A stretch of 64,000 nt of DNA from an uncultured Acidobacteriota bacterium (GTDB lineage: Bacteria; Acidobacteriota; Terriglobia; Bryobacterales; Bryobacteraceae): positions 38,936 to 102,935 of the forward strand of contig CADEFT010000029.1 in NCBI GenBank assembly GCA_902826685.1, given 5' to 3'. Positions 8,612-18,437 of this stretch are shown one piece after another. The translations under genes were made by a program, and so were the position numbers. Every line of letters begins with the position of its first letter. Within the stretch, counting starts at the first letter, position 1. The notes under the pieces were generated by a model, which worked only from the letters and a program-made list of their open reading frames with translations, did no database searches and was not told where the DNA came from.

Positions 8612-10984
8612 TCACCTCCGGTACAGAAATTCGCTCGAAACGAAAATAGCATGGCAAAACCGCGCCCACGCCTCCACCGGCGGCTGGCCTTCATACGCAG
8701 CCAGAAACTCGCGCGCCTGCTGCTGATCGCGCGCGGTGGCGGGCCGGTTCAACGCCGCCCTCACCACGCGCGCCACGCGGGCCGAATCTTCGAGGCCTGG
8801 CTCGGAGAGCAGCTTCCCGGCCAGCCTGCGGGATTCCTCTTTCAAGAACGGCGAATTCATCAGGTAGAGCATCTGAGTCGGCACCGTGGTGGCCACGCGT
8901 GTGCCCGCAATCTGATCGGGATCCTTGAAATCGAACAGGTTCAGAATATCGACGTCCGACATCTGGCTGTTGCGCATGATGGGCTGATACACCGTGCGGC
9001 GGAATTTCACATGAGGTTCGATAAGCGAATCGTCTTCGAGGAAAAACGGCGCGATCGTGTGGACGTTCTGCGCGGTCAGCGGCAACGACGCGCCACCGCG
9101 CGCCGAGTCAAGCCGCCCGCTTACCTGCAACACCGTGTCGCGAATGGCCTCGGCTTCCAGCCGCCGCCGGTTCGACCGCCAGAGATAACGGTTCGCCGCG
9201 TCGATTTCGGCCGCCGCCGCATCGGGCTTGCTCGAAAGCTGATACACGCGGCTGAGCACAATCTCGCGCAGCGTCTTTTTCGTCGACCATCCGTTTTCCA
9301 CCAACCGCGCCGCCAGGTAATCGAGCAGTTCCGGATGCGTCGGCGCTTCGCCGCGGCTGCCGAAATTGTCCGTAGTGGCCACGATGCCGGTGCCGAAAAG
9401 GTGATGCCAAAGCCGGTTCACATACACACGCGCCGGCAGCGGATTCTTCGCATCGGTGAGCCAGTCGGCCAACTCCTGGCGGCCGCTTGAATGCGGGTCG
9501 ATCTCGTGCGGCTCACTCACCGGCACGGCCTTTACGAACCCGCGCGCGACGAACTCGCCAAGCTGATGCGCGTCGCCGCGTGCCGCGATGCGCGCGTCCT
9601 CGGGAAATTCCATATCCTCGGCGGCATACGCTTCCGGCCACTTCGGCTTCATGTAGCGGCTGTGCAGGGCGATCTGCCGGTCGCCGGCGAACTCGGTCTT
9701 CTTCTTCAGTGCGGCCAGTTCCGCTTCCGCGGCCTTGACGTCCCCGCCGCTCTTTTTCAACTCTTCGATCTTCTTGCGAACCGCTTCCTGTTCCTTCTTG
9801 TAGACCTTGTCGTCGGCCTCGATCCGCGCCACTCGCTTCTCCCACGTTTCCAAAGCTTCGGCCTGCGCGCGCACCAACTCCGTCGTTTCGGGCAGCCGCA
9901 CCAGATTGATGCCGCCTTCGGCATTGGCGCGCGATGTGGTCTTGGTGCTGAGAAACACACCCGCCAGGGCGTAGTAATCCTTGTTGGTGATGGGGTCGAA
10001 CTTGTGATCGTGGCAGCGGGCGCAGCCCAGAGTCAGGCCCAGAATCGACCGTCCGATCAGATCGATCTGCTGATCGACGATGTCCATCCGCATCTGGACC
10101 TTGTCATAGGCGAACCACGCCCAGGGGCCGAGCACCAGGTAGCCCGTCGCGGCCATCGCCCGCTCATTGAGCTTCTCTTTCTTGCCCGCCTTCGGCCCGG
10201 CCACCTGCTCCCGCACGAACTGATCGAACGGCTTGTCACCATTGAACGCGTCGATCACGTAGTCGCGATAGCGCCAGGCCTCCTTTAACGGGATCCGCCG
10301 CCCTACGCCTGTGGTATCGGCCCAGTAGGTGATGTCGAGCCAATGGCGTCCCCACCGGTCGCCGAACGCGGCCGAGCCGAGCAGCCGGTCCACCACCTTC
10401 TCAAACGCCTGAGACGATTCATCCGCGAGGAAGGCGTCCGTATCGGCCGGCGTGGGCAGAAGTCCGGTGAGATCGATCGTCACACGCCTTAGTAGCGTAT
10501 AGCGATCGGCGTCCGCCGAAGGCTTCAATCGCATCTGTTCGAGCTTGGCCAGGATGAAGCGGTCAATGGCGGAACGAACCCAAGCTGGATTGGAAACCTT
10601 CGGCGGCGCGGGCTTTGAGACCGGCTCCAGAGCCCAGTATCCGCCGGTTCCAGGGACCACTTTGGCGGGCGCCGTTTCCGGCCAGACCGCGCCTTCGGCC
10701 ACCCACTTGGTCAGCGCGTCGATCTCAGGTTGCGGGAGCTTTCCGCCCGGCGGCATGCGGATCTTGCCGTCGTACCGGATCGCGTCCGCGACGCGCTCCG
10801 CCCCGCCGCTGCGATGCATTCCGTCGCGCGTCGTGAACTGGCGTCCGGCCATTTGCGTTTTCTCGCCATGGCACGATCCACAACGCGCAAGCAGAACGGG
10901 GCGGACCTTCGACTCGAAGAACTCGGCGCCGGTCTCGGCGCCAAGACTGCCCGCCCAGACCACAAAGAGAACAGTGCTTCGCAT
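8612..10984 (-). CDS. Planctomycete-type cytochrome c / DUF1549 / DUF1553 protein
   Basis: 790 residues with an N-terminal signal. An N-terminal cytochrome-like domain (PSCyt1 type) carries a haem motif CGSCH near residue 35 and the distal Met region IRMPPGGKLPQPEIDAL. The DUF1549 domain follows (PTPADTDAFLAD, FGDRWGRHWLDITYWADT), then a second CxxCH in LGCARCHDHKFDPI, a Lys/Glu-rich coiled-coil insert (about 370-430) and DUF1553 (NPLPARVYVNRLWHHLFG, PTQMLYLMNSPF). It is probably periplasmic and acts with the DUF1501 partner downstream. Biochemical function is not known; redox chemistry on polysaccharide has been suggested for such pairs but cannot be shown here. Confidence 0.88.
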   Translation of the reverse strand: MRSTVLFVVWAGSLGAETGAEFFESKVRPVLLARCGSCHGEKTQMAGRQFTTRDGMHRSGGAERVADAIRYDGKIRMPPGGKLPQPEIDALTKWVAEGAVWPETAPAKVVPGTGGYWALEPVSKPAPPKVSNPAWVRSAIDRFILAKLEQMRLKPSADADRYTLLRRVTIDLTGLLPTPADTDAFLADESSQAFEKVVDRLLGSAAFGDRWGRHWLDITYWADTTGVGRRIPLKEAWRYRDYVIDAFNGDKPFDQFVREQVAGPKAGKKEKLNERAMAATGYLVLGPWAWFAYDKVQMRMDIVDQQIDLIGRSILGLTLGCARCHDHKFDPITNKDYYALAGVFLSTKTTSRANAEGGINLVRLPETTELVRAQAEALETWEKRVARIEADDKVYKKEQEAVRKKIEELKKSGGDVKAAEAELAALKKKTEFAGDRQIALHSRYMKPKWPEAYAAEDMEFPEDARIAARGDAHQLGEFVARGFVKAVPVSEPHEIDPHSSGRQELADWLTDAKNPLPARVYVNRLWHHLFGTGIVATTDNFGSRGEAPTHPELLDYLAARLVENGWSTKKTLREIVLSRVYQLSSKPDAAAAEIDAANRYLWRSNRRRLEAEAIRDTVLQVSGRLDSARGGASLPLTAQNVHTIAPFFLEDDSLIEPHVKFRRTVYQPIMRNSQMSDVDILNLFDFKDPDQIAGTRVATTVPTQMLYLMNSPFLKEESRRLAGKLLSEPGLEDSARVARVVRAALNRPATARDQQQAREFLAAYEGQPPVEAWARFCHAIFVSSEFLYRR

Positions 10985-10990
10985 GTACCG

Positions 10991-13900
10991 CTAGAAATTT
11001 AACTTCAGCACAAATTGCGTCTCCCGTGGGGAGTTCGCCTGTCCCGATATCCTGCCGAAGTTGAACGGATCGCTTATGTTGGTCGCCGGCCCGCCGAATC
11101 GCACGCGGTTAAAGGCGTTGAACATCTCGAACCGGAACTCGAGGTTGGCGCGTTCTCTGATGTAGGTTCGTTTCATCACGCCGATGTTCTCGTTCAGATT
11201 CCGGAAGACGCGGATGTTGCTCACCGCCGGCGCGTTGCCGAAGGTGAACGGAGCCGGGGTGCGGAAGGCGTTGATATCGAGGAACAGGTGTTTGGCCGGA
11301 TCGAAATTGGAGTTCGAGATCAGCGGATTGGCGCCGGAAACCACGTCGGGCATGTTCTTGCCGTTGAAAATCGGCAGCGTGTTCGCCACGCCCAACATGA
11401 TCGGCTCGCCCGACTGATAGTTCAGAATGCCGTTGACCTGCCAGCCCTCCACCAGCTTTCCAGCCACACCGGTTTTGTTCAGGTACTTCTTGCCGCGGCC
11501 GATGGGCAGTTCGTAGTTGGTGGCGATGACCAGCCGCGACGGAACGTCGAAGGTCGAAAGCGCCTTCTCGATGCGGCGGTTGAAATGATCGCGCGCGCTG
11601 GTGGAGAAAAATCCGCCCAGCACACTCGAAGCGTCGCTGAGGCTCTTGGACCATGTATAAGAGCTCAGGAAGAACAGGCCGCTGGTGAAGCGCTTTTCCA
11701 GCTTGACCTGCAGCGAGTGATACGTCGAGTTGCCGATGTTCGCCGAGTTCAGGATTCCGACGCCCAGATACTGCGGAAACGGCCGCAGCGACTGCGCCAG
11801 CGTTCCATTGAATCCCGCGAAAGGAGCGCGGAAGCCCTGCTGCTGCACGGCGGCGCTGTTGATATTCTGCGTCAGCAGGTTCCCTAGGCTGAGGTAGCTC
11901 GGGTTCGCCTGGTTGGCGTTGAAGACGCCCGTGTTGAGCCGCGTGGATTTCTGCCCCACCCAACCGACATCGAGCAGCATATCTTTCGCCGCCTGAAACT
12001 GCACACCCATGTTGAAATCCTGGCGATACATGGGCTCATGGGCGTTGTCATTCCACATGTTCACCCCGGCGCCTACGTTGAAGCCGGGATTGATGAACGG
12101 CGGCCGGTCGTAGTTCTGCGGGAATCCACTGTCCCAGTTGAAGGCAGGCGTCACGCCAAGGTCGAGCGTGGTGAAACCGGGATTGCCTTCAAAACCCGGC
12201 GCGCTGGCGCGAACGTTGCCGCCGCCCATCGCCCCTTGCGGGAAATAGCCAATGCCGTAGCCGGACCGGAACACCGTCTTCGAATTGATTTGCCAGGCGA
12301 GGCCGAACCGCGGGCCGAAATTGTTTCCCGAGATGCCGTTGGTGAGCCGTCGACGTCCCGAGCGTCCTTCACCGTTGCCGGCGAAGATCAACGCACCCGG
12401 CAGATTGCCCGCGCGCGGATTCGGCGTTTTGGGATCCATCACGCCGTAGTAGTTGTTGACGTCGGTCAGAGGGAGATAAACGTCGTAGCGCATGCCCAGG
12501 TTCAACGTCAGACGGGGCGTCAACTTGTAATCGTCCTGCGCGTAGGCGGCAAAGTAGGACCAGCGTCCGCCGGTCGCGATCTCACTTAAGCGGAATCCGC
12601 CGTTGTTGACGAAGCCCAGCAGATAGCTGGCGAAGGCGTAGCCGGTGCTGGTGCGGCCGGCGGCGGTGGGGAACGCGGTGCCGGAGCGGTCGAAGCTGTA
12701 ATTGCCGGTGGTCGACGGGAAAAGGAAGTTGTTCTGGAGTTTGCGGATTTCCCCGCCGAACTTGAAGCTGTGCTTTCCCTTCACCCACGACACGCTATCG
12801 GTGAACAGCCAGGTATTCGAAATGGTGGTGAAGAATTCCTGGTTCTGCGCGAGCGCGGTCAACGGCCCGAAGTTCACGCCCACCATGGCGCCGTTCGGGA
12901 CGCCGCGGAAGCCTACTTTCGAGGCCCAGTCTCCGCCCTGCTCCGGAGCGCGCAGCGTCTGGTTCTGGCGGTTGAATCCGGCGGCGGCGTGGTTGACCAC
13001 GCTCGGCGTGACCACCCAGTCATAGGATAGGCGCACATTGTTCTGCGAGAAGACGCTATCGCGCGTGCTGGCGACAGGCGGCGGCAGAATCGCCACCGGT
13101 CCGCTGTCTTCCAGGTTGCCCACGTTCCATAAACCGCTCAGGCGATGGTTGGCGTGCAACTGATGATCGAACTTCATCGTGTAGAACGGCTTCGACTGCC
13201 GGTTGTTGTTCAGCGACAGATAGTTGTTCACGATGCCCGGCAATTGCGGATCGGGGATGAAGGCGTTGATGCCGCGCGAGACCGCGCTGATGCGGTTTCC
13301 GGGGATCATGTTGTTGGCGAACGGCTGCCGCGTAAAGCCGCCCTGCCCGTCGGACTGCGTGGTGGCCGGATCGTAGAGTTGGATCAGGCTGCCATCGGGA
13401 TTGCGCAGTTCGTTGAAGTTCCCCGCTTTAAACGCCGCCGTGGGCACCGAGCCGAACTGATTGGCCGGGCCGGAACGGAAAATATAGTCGTTGAAATTGA
13501 AAAAGAAGAAGGATCTGTTCTTTCCGTTGTAAATCTTCGGAATATAAATGGGGCCACCGACGCTGAAGCCGAACTCGTTTTCACGGCGGATCGGCCGCAC
13601 GCGCTGATAGAAGCCCCGCGCGTTCAGTTTGTCGTTACGAAAATGCTCGTAGGCGGTGCCATGCAGATCGTTGGTTCCCGATTTGATGGTGAACTGCGCC
13701 ACGCCGCCGCCGCTGTTGCCGAACTCGGCGGAATAGGAACTGGTGGCGAACGAGAATTCCTGCACCGCGTCCGGCGGCATGGTGAAGGTGCGCGGATCGC
13801 CCGGCACTTCGGAAACGAACATGCTTAGCCCTTCCAACTGGACTTCTTTCGACAGCGTCTGGCTGCCATTGATGTGGGCGTCGAACGTGTTGCCGGTGGT

Positions 13901-14383
13901 TCCGGGCGCAAGGAAGATCAATGCCTCGGCGGACCGGCCGCCATTGGCGGAAATCGGCAGATCGATGTAGCTCTTGGGGTTGATGGAAGTGACCACGGCG
14001 CTGGTTTCCGGCCGCAGTTGCGGCGCCGCGTCCTGCACGGTGATGCTTTCGGCGACGTCGCCCACCGCCATCTGCATGGGCAGGCTGGTGGCGGTGGCCA
14101 CGTCCACCTTGACGTTCTCATGCACCAACTTCTTGAAGCCGGATTTTTCGGCGCTGACGCGATACGTGCCTGGCCGCAGGTTCACGATCACGTAGGCGCC
14201 GGATTCGGTGGAGGTGGCCGAAGCCTGCGCTCCCGTGGCTGGATCCAACGCCAGAACCGTGACCCCTGGCAATAGGGCACCGGTCGAGTCTTCCACATTG
14301 CCGCGGATGCTGCCGCGTTCGGTCTGCGCCATCGCGAGCGCTGTGGATAAAAAGAAAAACTTCACCAGGCGAGAAGTTGACAT
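10991..14383 (-). CDS. Oar-like TonB-dependent receptor with carboxypeptidase-regulatory-like plug extension
   Basis: The start is placed at the ATG at 14383, which has gaggtg 9 bases upstream; an in-frame GTG lies at 14395. About 1130 residues. A signal peptide ends near ALAMAQ. Next comes a carboxypeptidase-regulatory-like beta sandwich (RGSIRGNVEDSTGALLPGVT), then a plug domain (near TSAVVTSINPKSYIDLPI), then a long beta-barrel ending in LKLNF, with the terminal aromatic typical of outer-membrane barrels. Such proteins are expanded in Acidobacteria and probably take up oligosaccharides or other large substrates; the substrate here is unknown. It ends 7 bases before the cytochrome gene start, so it may be co-transcribed with 8612-10984 and 7208-8608. 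Confidence 0.9.
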   Translation of the reverse strand: MSTSRLVKFFFLSTALAMAQTERGSIRGNVEDSTGALLPGVTVLALDPATGAQASATSTESGAYVIVNLRPGTYRVSAEKSGFKKLVHENVKVDVATATSLPMQMAVGDVAESITVQDAAPQLRPETSAVVTSINPKSYIDLPISANGGRSAEALIFLAPGTTGNTFDAHINGSQTLSKEVQLEGLSMFVSEVPGDPRTFTMPPDAVQEFSFATSSYSAEFGNSGGGVAQFTIKSGTNDLHGTAYEHFRNDKLNARGFYQRVRPIRRENEFGFSVGGPIYIPKIYNGKNRSFFFFNFNDYIFRSGPANQFGSVPTAAFKAGNFNELRNPDGSLIQLYDPATTQSDGQGGFTRQPFANNMIPGNRISAVSRGINAFIPDPQLPGIVNNYLSLNNNRQSKPFYTMKFDHQLHANHRLSGLWNVGNLEDSGPVAILPPPVASTRDSVFSQNNVRLSYDWVVTPSVVNHAAAGFNRQNQTLRAPEQGGDWASKVGFRGVPNGAMVGVNFGPLTALAQNQEFFTTISNTWLFTDSVSWVKGKHSFKFGGEIRKLQNNFLFPSTTGNYSFDRSGTAFPTAAGRTSTGYAFASYLLGFVNNGGFRLSEIATGGRWSYFAAYAQDDYKLTPRLTLNLGMRYDVYLPLTDVNNYYGVMDPKTPNPRAGNLPGALIFAGNGEGRSGRRRLTNGISGNNFGPRFGLAWQINSKTVFRSGYGIGYFPQGAMGGGNVRASAPGFEGNPGFTTLDLGVTPAFNWDSGFPQNYDRPPFINPGFNVGAGVNMWNDNAHEPMYRQDFNMGVQFQAAKDMLLDVGWVGQKSTRLNTGVFNANQANPSYLSLGNLLTQNINSAAVQQQGFRAPFAGFNGTLAQSLRPFPQYLGVGILNSANIGNSTYHSLQVKLEKRFTSGLFFLSSYTWSKSLSDASSVLGGFFSTSARDHFNRRIEKALSTFDVPSRLVIATNYELPIGRGKKYLNKTGVAGKLVEGWQVNGILNYQSGEPIMLGVANTLPIFNGKNMPDVVSGANPLISNSNFDPAKHLFLDINAFRTPAPFTFGNAPAVSNIRVFRNLNENIGVMKRTYIRERANLEFRFEMFNAFNRVRFGGPATNISDPFNFGRISGQANSPRETQFVLKLNF

Positions 14384-14417
14384 ATTCGGGAACACCTCAT
14401 GGTTCCACCGAGGTTAA

Positions 14418-14423
14418 ATCATA
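14418..14423 (-). promoter_or_regulatory. Possible -10 box upstream of TonB receptor gene
   Basis: Read on the minus strand this is TATGAT, 34 bases upstream of the ATG at 14383 in a short AT-rich stretch between genes. A weak hexamer TAGAAT lies 17 bases further upstream. The fit is modest. Confidence 0.28.
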
Positions 14424-14477
14424 GTAGATTTCGATTAGGAATTCTACACTTTGGCGTCCGAAACTGAATAAAACGTG

Positions 14478-15935
14478 TCAGGCGCCTGGCTTGTTACGTT
14501 CTTTGGCCCGCAATGCCTCGAATCGCGCTTTGGCTTTGCCAGCTTCGACGGTGCGTCCCAGTTTGCGGTACAGCAGCCACAGGCGGTAGTGCGGCGTCGA
14601 GTTCGATGGATCGAGCGCGGCGGCTTTCTGGAGGTGCGCCAAAGCCGCCGCCGTCTCCCCTCTTCCGCTGGCGATGCGCTCAAGGGCGAGATGGGCCTCG
14701 ACCATACCGGGCGCCAAACGCAAGGATTCTCGATATCGTTTTTCCGCCTCGACGGCCTCGCCTCTCGAAAGCAGAATATCCGCCAGTTCGTACTGGGCAT
14801 TGGCGTCGCTGGGATTCAATTTCAACTCGGCTTCGAGTTCCGGCGCGGCCTGGTCAAACTGCCCCAGCCGCCAGTAAATGTTTCCGATGGCGAAGTGAAT
14901 GGTCTCCAGTTCCGGCTTCACTTGCAGGGTCTGGCGGTAGCTTTCGATGGCCTCAGTGGTCTTGCCGGCCGTTTCGAGCAGTTGGCCGCGAAGCTGGTGG
15001 GCGCGGTAGGATTCCGGGTCGGCCTGCATCACGCCAAGCGCCGTGAGAAAGGAAAGCGCCTGGTGCGAGTCGGCCAGCCGGTAAAGGGCCTCCGGCGAAG
15101 ACGCGGGCGGCACCGCCGAAGCGCCGCGCTCCCGCGTCATCGCTTCCTGCAAGTTTTCGCCCTCGGGCGGTGAGTGCAGGTAACGTGCGGCGCCGTCCCA
15201 CTCGGTCGTATCGGGTGGCCCGGCATCGGCTCCGGCCTGGCGCCGGGCGAGCCAATCGAGGCGCGGCTTCAAGGTCCGCGCGTCCGGACGCACCCGCAGG
15301 GCGTGCTCCAATTCCTCCTTGGCGAGCGCCCAGTTCCCTTCCCCCTCGTAAAAGTGGCTGCGCGCCAGCCGCGTATGGAAATCGGCGGGAAATCGTTTTT
15401 GCAGCTTTTCGAAGTAGTCCCTGGAAAGAGACGAGTGCGCTTTGCTCAGGTGATACCAGGCGTCTAAGTTCGTCGCGTCTCTCTCCACGGCCGCGTTCAA
15501 CGCCGCTACCGCTTCGCCGTAGCGCTGCGCGGCAAATCGCGTATAGCCCAGATACTCGTATCCCATGGGATCGGCGGCGTCGAGTTTCACGGCGTTGGTG
15601 AGGTGTGTTTCGGCGGCGGTGAACTCGCGGCGCCGGAAAAGCAGGATTCCGAGAAAGCGGTGCGGAGCGGCGAGCGAGGGCTTCAACCGGATCGCCCGGC
15701 GGAAGGCCGCCGCCGCCTGATCGGCGCGGCCCTGCACGTAGTAAAGATTGCCGAGATTGGCGTGCGCTTCCGCCATGTCCGGCTGCATGGCGACGATCTT
15801 TTCGTAGCGGTCGCTGGCGGCCTTGAAATCGCCCGAGGCTTCGGCGGCTTTGGCTTCCTGATAGATGCGCAGTAGCGCGTCGTCTTCGGCCGCCGCCACC
15901 AACACAGACGCAACGAGAAGCCCTGCGAGGTGCAT
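14478..15935 (-). CDS. Secreted or periplasmic TPR protein
   Basis: 485 residues with an N-terminal signal (hydrophobic LAGLLVASVLVAAA). The rest is a chain of tetratricopeptide repeats, for example MAEAHANLGNLYYVQGRADQ and AHRFLGILLFRRREFTAA, in N-terminal and C-terminal blocks flanking a less regular middle. It is probably a scaffold for protein contacts. It is divergent from the TPR/ASPIC/cytochrome operon, with about 20-40 bases between starts, and co-directional with the TonB receptor gene 94 bases downstream. No enzymatic domain is seen. Confidence 0.82.
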   Translation of the reverse strand: MHLAGLLVASVLVAAAEDDALLRIYQEAKAAEASGDFKAASDRYEKIVAMQPDMAEAHANLGNLYYVQGRADQAAAAFRRAIRLKPSLAAPHRFLGILLFRRREFTAAETHLTNAVKLDAADPMGYEYLGYTRFAAQRYGEAVAALNAAVERDATNLDAWYHLSKAHSSLSRDYFEKLQKRFPADFHTRLARSHFYEGEGNWALAKEELEHALRVRPDARTLKPRLDWLARRQAGADAGPPDTTEWDGAARYLHSPPEGENLQEAMTRERGASAVPPASSPEALYRLADSHQALSFLTALGVMQADPESYRAHQLRGQLLETAGKTTEAIESYRQTLQVKPELETIHFAIGNIYWRLGQFDQAAPELEAELKLNPSDANAQYELADILLSRGEAVEAEKRYRESLRLAPGMVEAHLALERIASGRGETAAALAHLQKAAALDPSNSTPHYRLWLLYRKLGRTVEAGKAKARFEALRAKERNKPGA

Positions 15936-15954
15936 CTGATAAAATCCTATTCTC

Positions 15955-16821
15955 GTGGGCTACGCCGGTCAAGCTATGTTCCTTTGGCTGGCGCCGCTTT
16001 TCTGCGGCGGCGACATCGCCGGAATCGCAGGCGGTGGAGATTGGAAACGCGCCGAGCAGGCGGCCGATCGGTGCCTGGAATCCTCGCCGTCCGACCCGGC
16101 CGCCACGCGCTGGAAAGCCTATTTCCGTTTTCGCGCGGCTGACTACATAGAGGCGGCGCGGCTCGCCAGAATCTTCACCAAGGCCGAGCCCCGCCATGCC
16201 GACGGCCATAAGCTGCTGGGCATGTCGTTGTTCCTGTCGGGCGGCAAGGCCGAGGCCCGCCAGGAACTCCAGTTGGCGGCCGAACTGGCGCCCCAGGATG
16301 GGGACGCCGTTTACTACCTGGGGCGCGTGTACTTTGAAACTCACGATCTGCCCGCCGCGTTCAAGTGTTTCGAACGCGCTGTCGCCATCGATGGGCGGAG
16401 CGTTCGCGCCCGCAATCATCTGGGGCAGACATTGGAGGGCCTCGGCCGTTTCGACGAGGCGCGCGCAAGCTACCGCGCCGCGATTGAAATGGAGAGCAAA
16501 CAGGCCGTGCGTTCGGAGTGGCCCTATTACAATCTCGGCCTGCTTACGGCGCGCGAAGGGAACGCGGCGGAGGCGGCGCGGCTGTTTCTCCAGGCGATTG
16601 AGCGCAACCCGAAATCCGTGGAGGCGCGCACGCAGCTTGGCGCGGCGCTGGCCGCCGCCGGCCGGCTAGAGGAAGCGGAGAAGGAGTTGAGCGCGGCTCT
16701 CACCCTCGACGCCAACAACGCCGCCGCGCATTATCAGATGGGGCGGCTGCTCATGAAGCTGCGCCAGCCGGAACGCGCCGCCCATCATTTGGATGCGTTC
16801 GCCAGGCTGCAGCGAAAATGA
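15955..16821 (+). CDS. TPR repeat protein (first gene of ASPIC/cytochrome operon)
   Basis: Up to 288 residues if read from the GTG at 15955; an in-frame ATG at 15976 (MFLWLAPLFCGG) is an alternative and gives a signal-like N-terminus. Neither has a clear Shine-Dalgarno. TAAAAT at 15940-15945 could be a -10 box for a nearly leaderless transcript. The body is TPR repeats (DAVYYLGRVYFETHDLPAAF, RSVRARNHLGQTLEGLGRFD, KSVEARTQLGAALAAAGRLE). The stop overlaps the next start by 4 bases, so the product probably works with the FG-GAP/ASPIC protein. Confidence 0.78.
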   Translation: MGYAGQAMFLWLAPLFCGGDIAGIAGGGDWKRAEQAADRCLESSPSDPAATRWKAYFRFRAADYIEAARLARIFTKAEPRHADGHKLLGMSLFLSGGKAEARQELQLAAELAPQDGDAVYYLGRVYFETHDLPAAFKCFERAVAIDGRSVRARNHLGQTLEGLGRFDEARASYRAAIEMESKQAVRSEWPYYNLGLLTAREGNAAEAARLFLQAIERNPKSVEARTQLGAALAAAGRLEEAEKELSAALTLDANNAAAHYQMGRLLMKLRQPERAAHHLDAFARLQRK

Positions 16822-18437
16822 TGCGCGCCGCCGCCATCGTCTGCGCGTTCGCCTTGCTGCCGTCGCCGCCGGAGCCTGCCATCCGGTTCGAGGATATCTC
16901 AACCACCGCCGGGCTCAGCGCATCCATCCGCAACGGCGACCCGGCGCGCCGTTGGATCGTGGAAGCCAATGGCACCGGCGTGGCCGTGCTCGATTTCGAC
17001 AACGACGGTTGGACGGATCTTGCCATCGGCAGCGGCGGCAACGGCATCGGCGATATTCTCCGGAAAGCGCCCGGCGGTCGAAGGCTGATCCTGTACCGCA
17101 ACCTCGGCAACGGCCGGTTCGAGGATGTCACGGCGCGATCGGGTCTCGAGAATCCCTACTGGACTACCGGACTGAACGCAGCCGATTTCGATGGCGACGG
17201 CGATACCGATCTTCTGGTGACCAACATCGGTGCCGATCTTCTGTTTCGCAACAACGGAGACGGCACATTCACCGAGACCGGCGCGCGCGCGGGCCTATCC
17301 CGTCAGGCCGCCTGGCACACCGGGAGTTCGTTCGGCGATTACGACGGCGACGGCGACCTCGATCTCTACATCGCGGGCTACGTTAGCCTGAAGGCGCTCT
17401 CCTGGAAAGACGCGCCGCCCGTTTGCGACTATCGCGGCATGCCCGCCTTCTGCGGCCCGCTCAATCTTGCCGGTGAACCCGACGTGCTCTATCGCAACAA
17501 CGGAGACGGCACGTTCACCGATGTCACGACGGAGGCGGGCGTTGCCGACACGGCGCTGCGCTACGGATTCGGCGCGCTGTTTGAAGATCTCGATGGCGAT
17601 GGGCGGACCGATCTTTTCGTGACCAACGACTCAGGCGCCAACTACTTCTATCGCAACCGGGGCGGCGGCCGGTTTGAGGAATCCGCGCTCGCCGCCGGGC
17701 TGGCCTACAACGCCGATGGCAAGTCGCAGGCCAACATGGGAATCGCCGCCGGCGATATCGACAACGATGGCGACACAGACCTGCTGGTGACCACATTCTC
17801 CGAAGATTACTTCCCGCTGTTCGAACAGATCGCACCGGGACGTTTCGAAGACATCTCCGCCAAGGCGGGACTGGTGCAGGCCACCACCCCGCTGCTTGGC
17901 TGGGCCTGTGGATTCGCCGATTTCGATAACGACGGCGATCTGGATTTGTGGACCGCCAATGGACACGTCTATCCCACCGCGGGCACACTGGCGACCACCG
18001 CATACCGGCAGCCCATCGCTGTTTTTGAGAATCGCGGGGCGCGCTTCCGGGCGGTTCCGCATACGCTGCCGTCGAATTCCTATCGAGGCGGCGCGGCGGC
18101 GGATTTCGACAATGATGGACTTATCGACCTGGTCGCGGTGCCGATCGAAGGCCCGCCGCTGCTTGCCCGGAACCAGTCGCCGGCCCGCCAAGCCCAGTGG
18201 ATTGGATTTGCCTTGAACACCGAAGGCGCCGCCCTCCGCCTGCGCGCCTGCGGAACCACACAGACCGCCAAAGTCCGCAACGGCGCGGGTTACATTTCGC
18301 GCCAGGATCCACGGCTTCATTTCGGACTGGGAGCGTGCCGGACGATTGACTCGGCCACCGTGATTTGGCCCGGCGGCAAAGAGCAGCCGCTCGCGGCGAA
18401 GCCCGGCCGCTATCATTCGGTGACGAGGCCGCGATGA
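16818..18437 (+). CDS. FG-GAP/VCBS repeat protein with C-terminal ASPIC/UnbV domain (CRTAC1-like)
   Basis: 539 residues with a probable signal peptide. Repeated calcium-binding integrin-like blocks are visible: VLDFDNDGWTDLAIGS, AADFDGDGDTDLLVTN, GDYDGDGDLDLYIAGY, FEDLDGDGRTDLFVTN, AGDIDNDGDTDLLVTT, FADFDNDGDLDLWTAN and AADFDNDGLIDLVAVP. The last 70 residues (from about ALRLRACGTTQ to IDSATVIWPGGK) match the ASPIC/UnbV domain. Extracytoplasmic and Ca2+-binding; the biological role of the family is poorly defined. It is joined by ATGA overlaps to both neighbours. Confidence 0.9.
   Translation: MMRAAAIVCAFALLPSPPEPAIRFEDISTTAGLSASIRNGDPARRWIVEANGTGVAVLDFDNDGWTDLAIGSGGNGIGDILRKAPGGRRLILYRNLGNGRFEDVTARSGLENPYWTTGLNAADFDGDGDTDLLVTNIGADLLFRNNGDGTFTETGARAGLSRQAAWHTGSSFGDYDGDGDLDLYIAGYVSLKALSWKDAPPVCDYRGMPAFCGPLNLAGEPDVLYRNNGDGTFTDVTTEAGVADTALRYGFGALFEDLDGDGRTDLFVTNDSGANYFYRNRGGGRFEESALAAGLAYNADGKSQANMGIAAGDIDNDGDTDLLVTTFSEDYFPLFEQIAPGRFEDISAKAGLVQATTPLLGWACGFADFDNDGDLDLWTANGHVYPTAGTLATTAYRQPIAVFENRGARFRAVPHTLPSNSYRGGAAADFDNDGLIDLVAVPIEGPPLLARNQSPARQAQWIGFALNTEGAALRLRACGTTQTAKVRNGAGYISRQDPRLHFGLGACRTIDSATVIWPGGKEQPLAAKPGRYHSVTRPR

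Noticed and set aside
8009..9490. 493-codon plus-strand frame opposite the DUF1501 and cytochrome genes
   Set aside because: Antisense shadow of two recognised families; no motif of its own.
7208..10984. Planctomycete origin of the sequence
   Set aside because: DUF1501/PSCyt pairs are also common in Acidobacteria, and the bshC, Oar-like receptor and ASPIC content fit Bryobacterales better.
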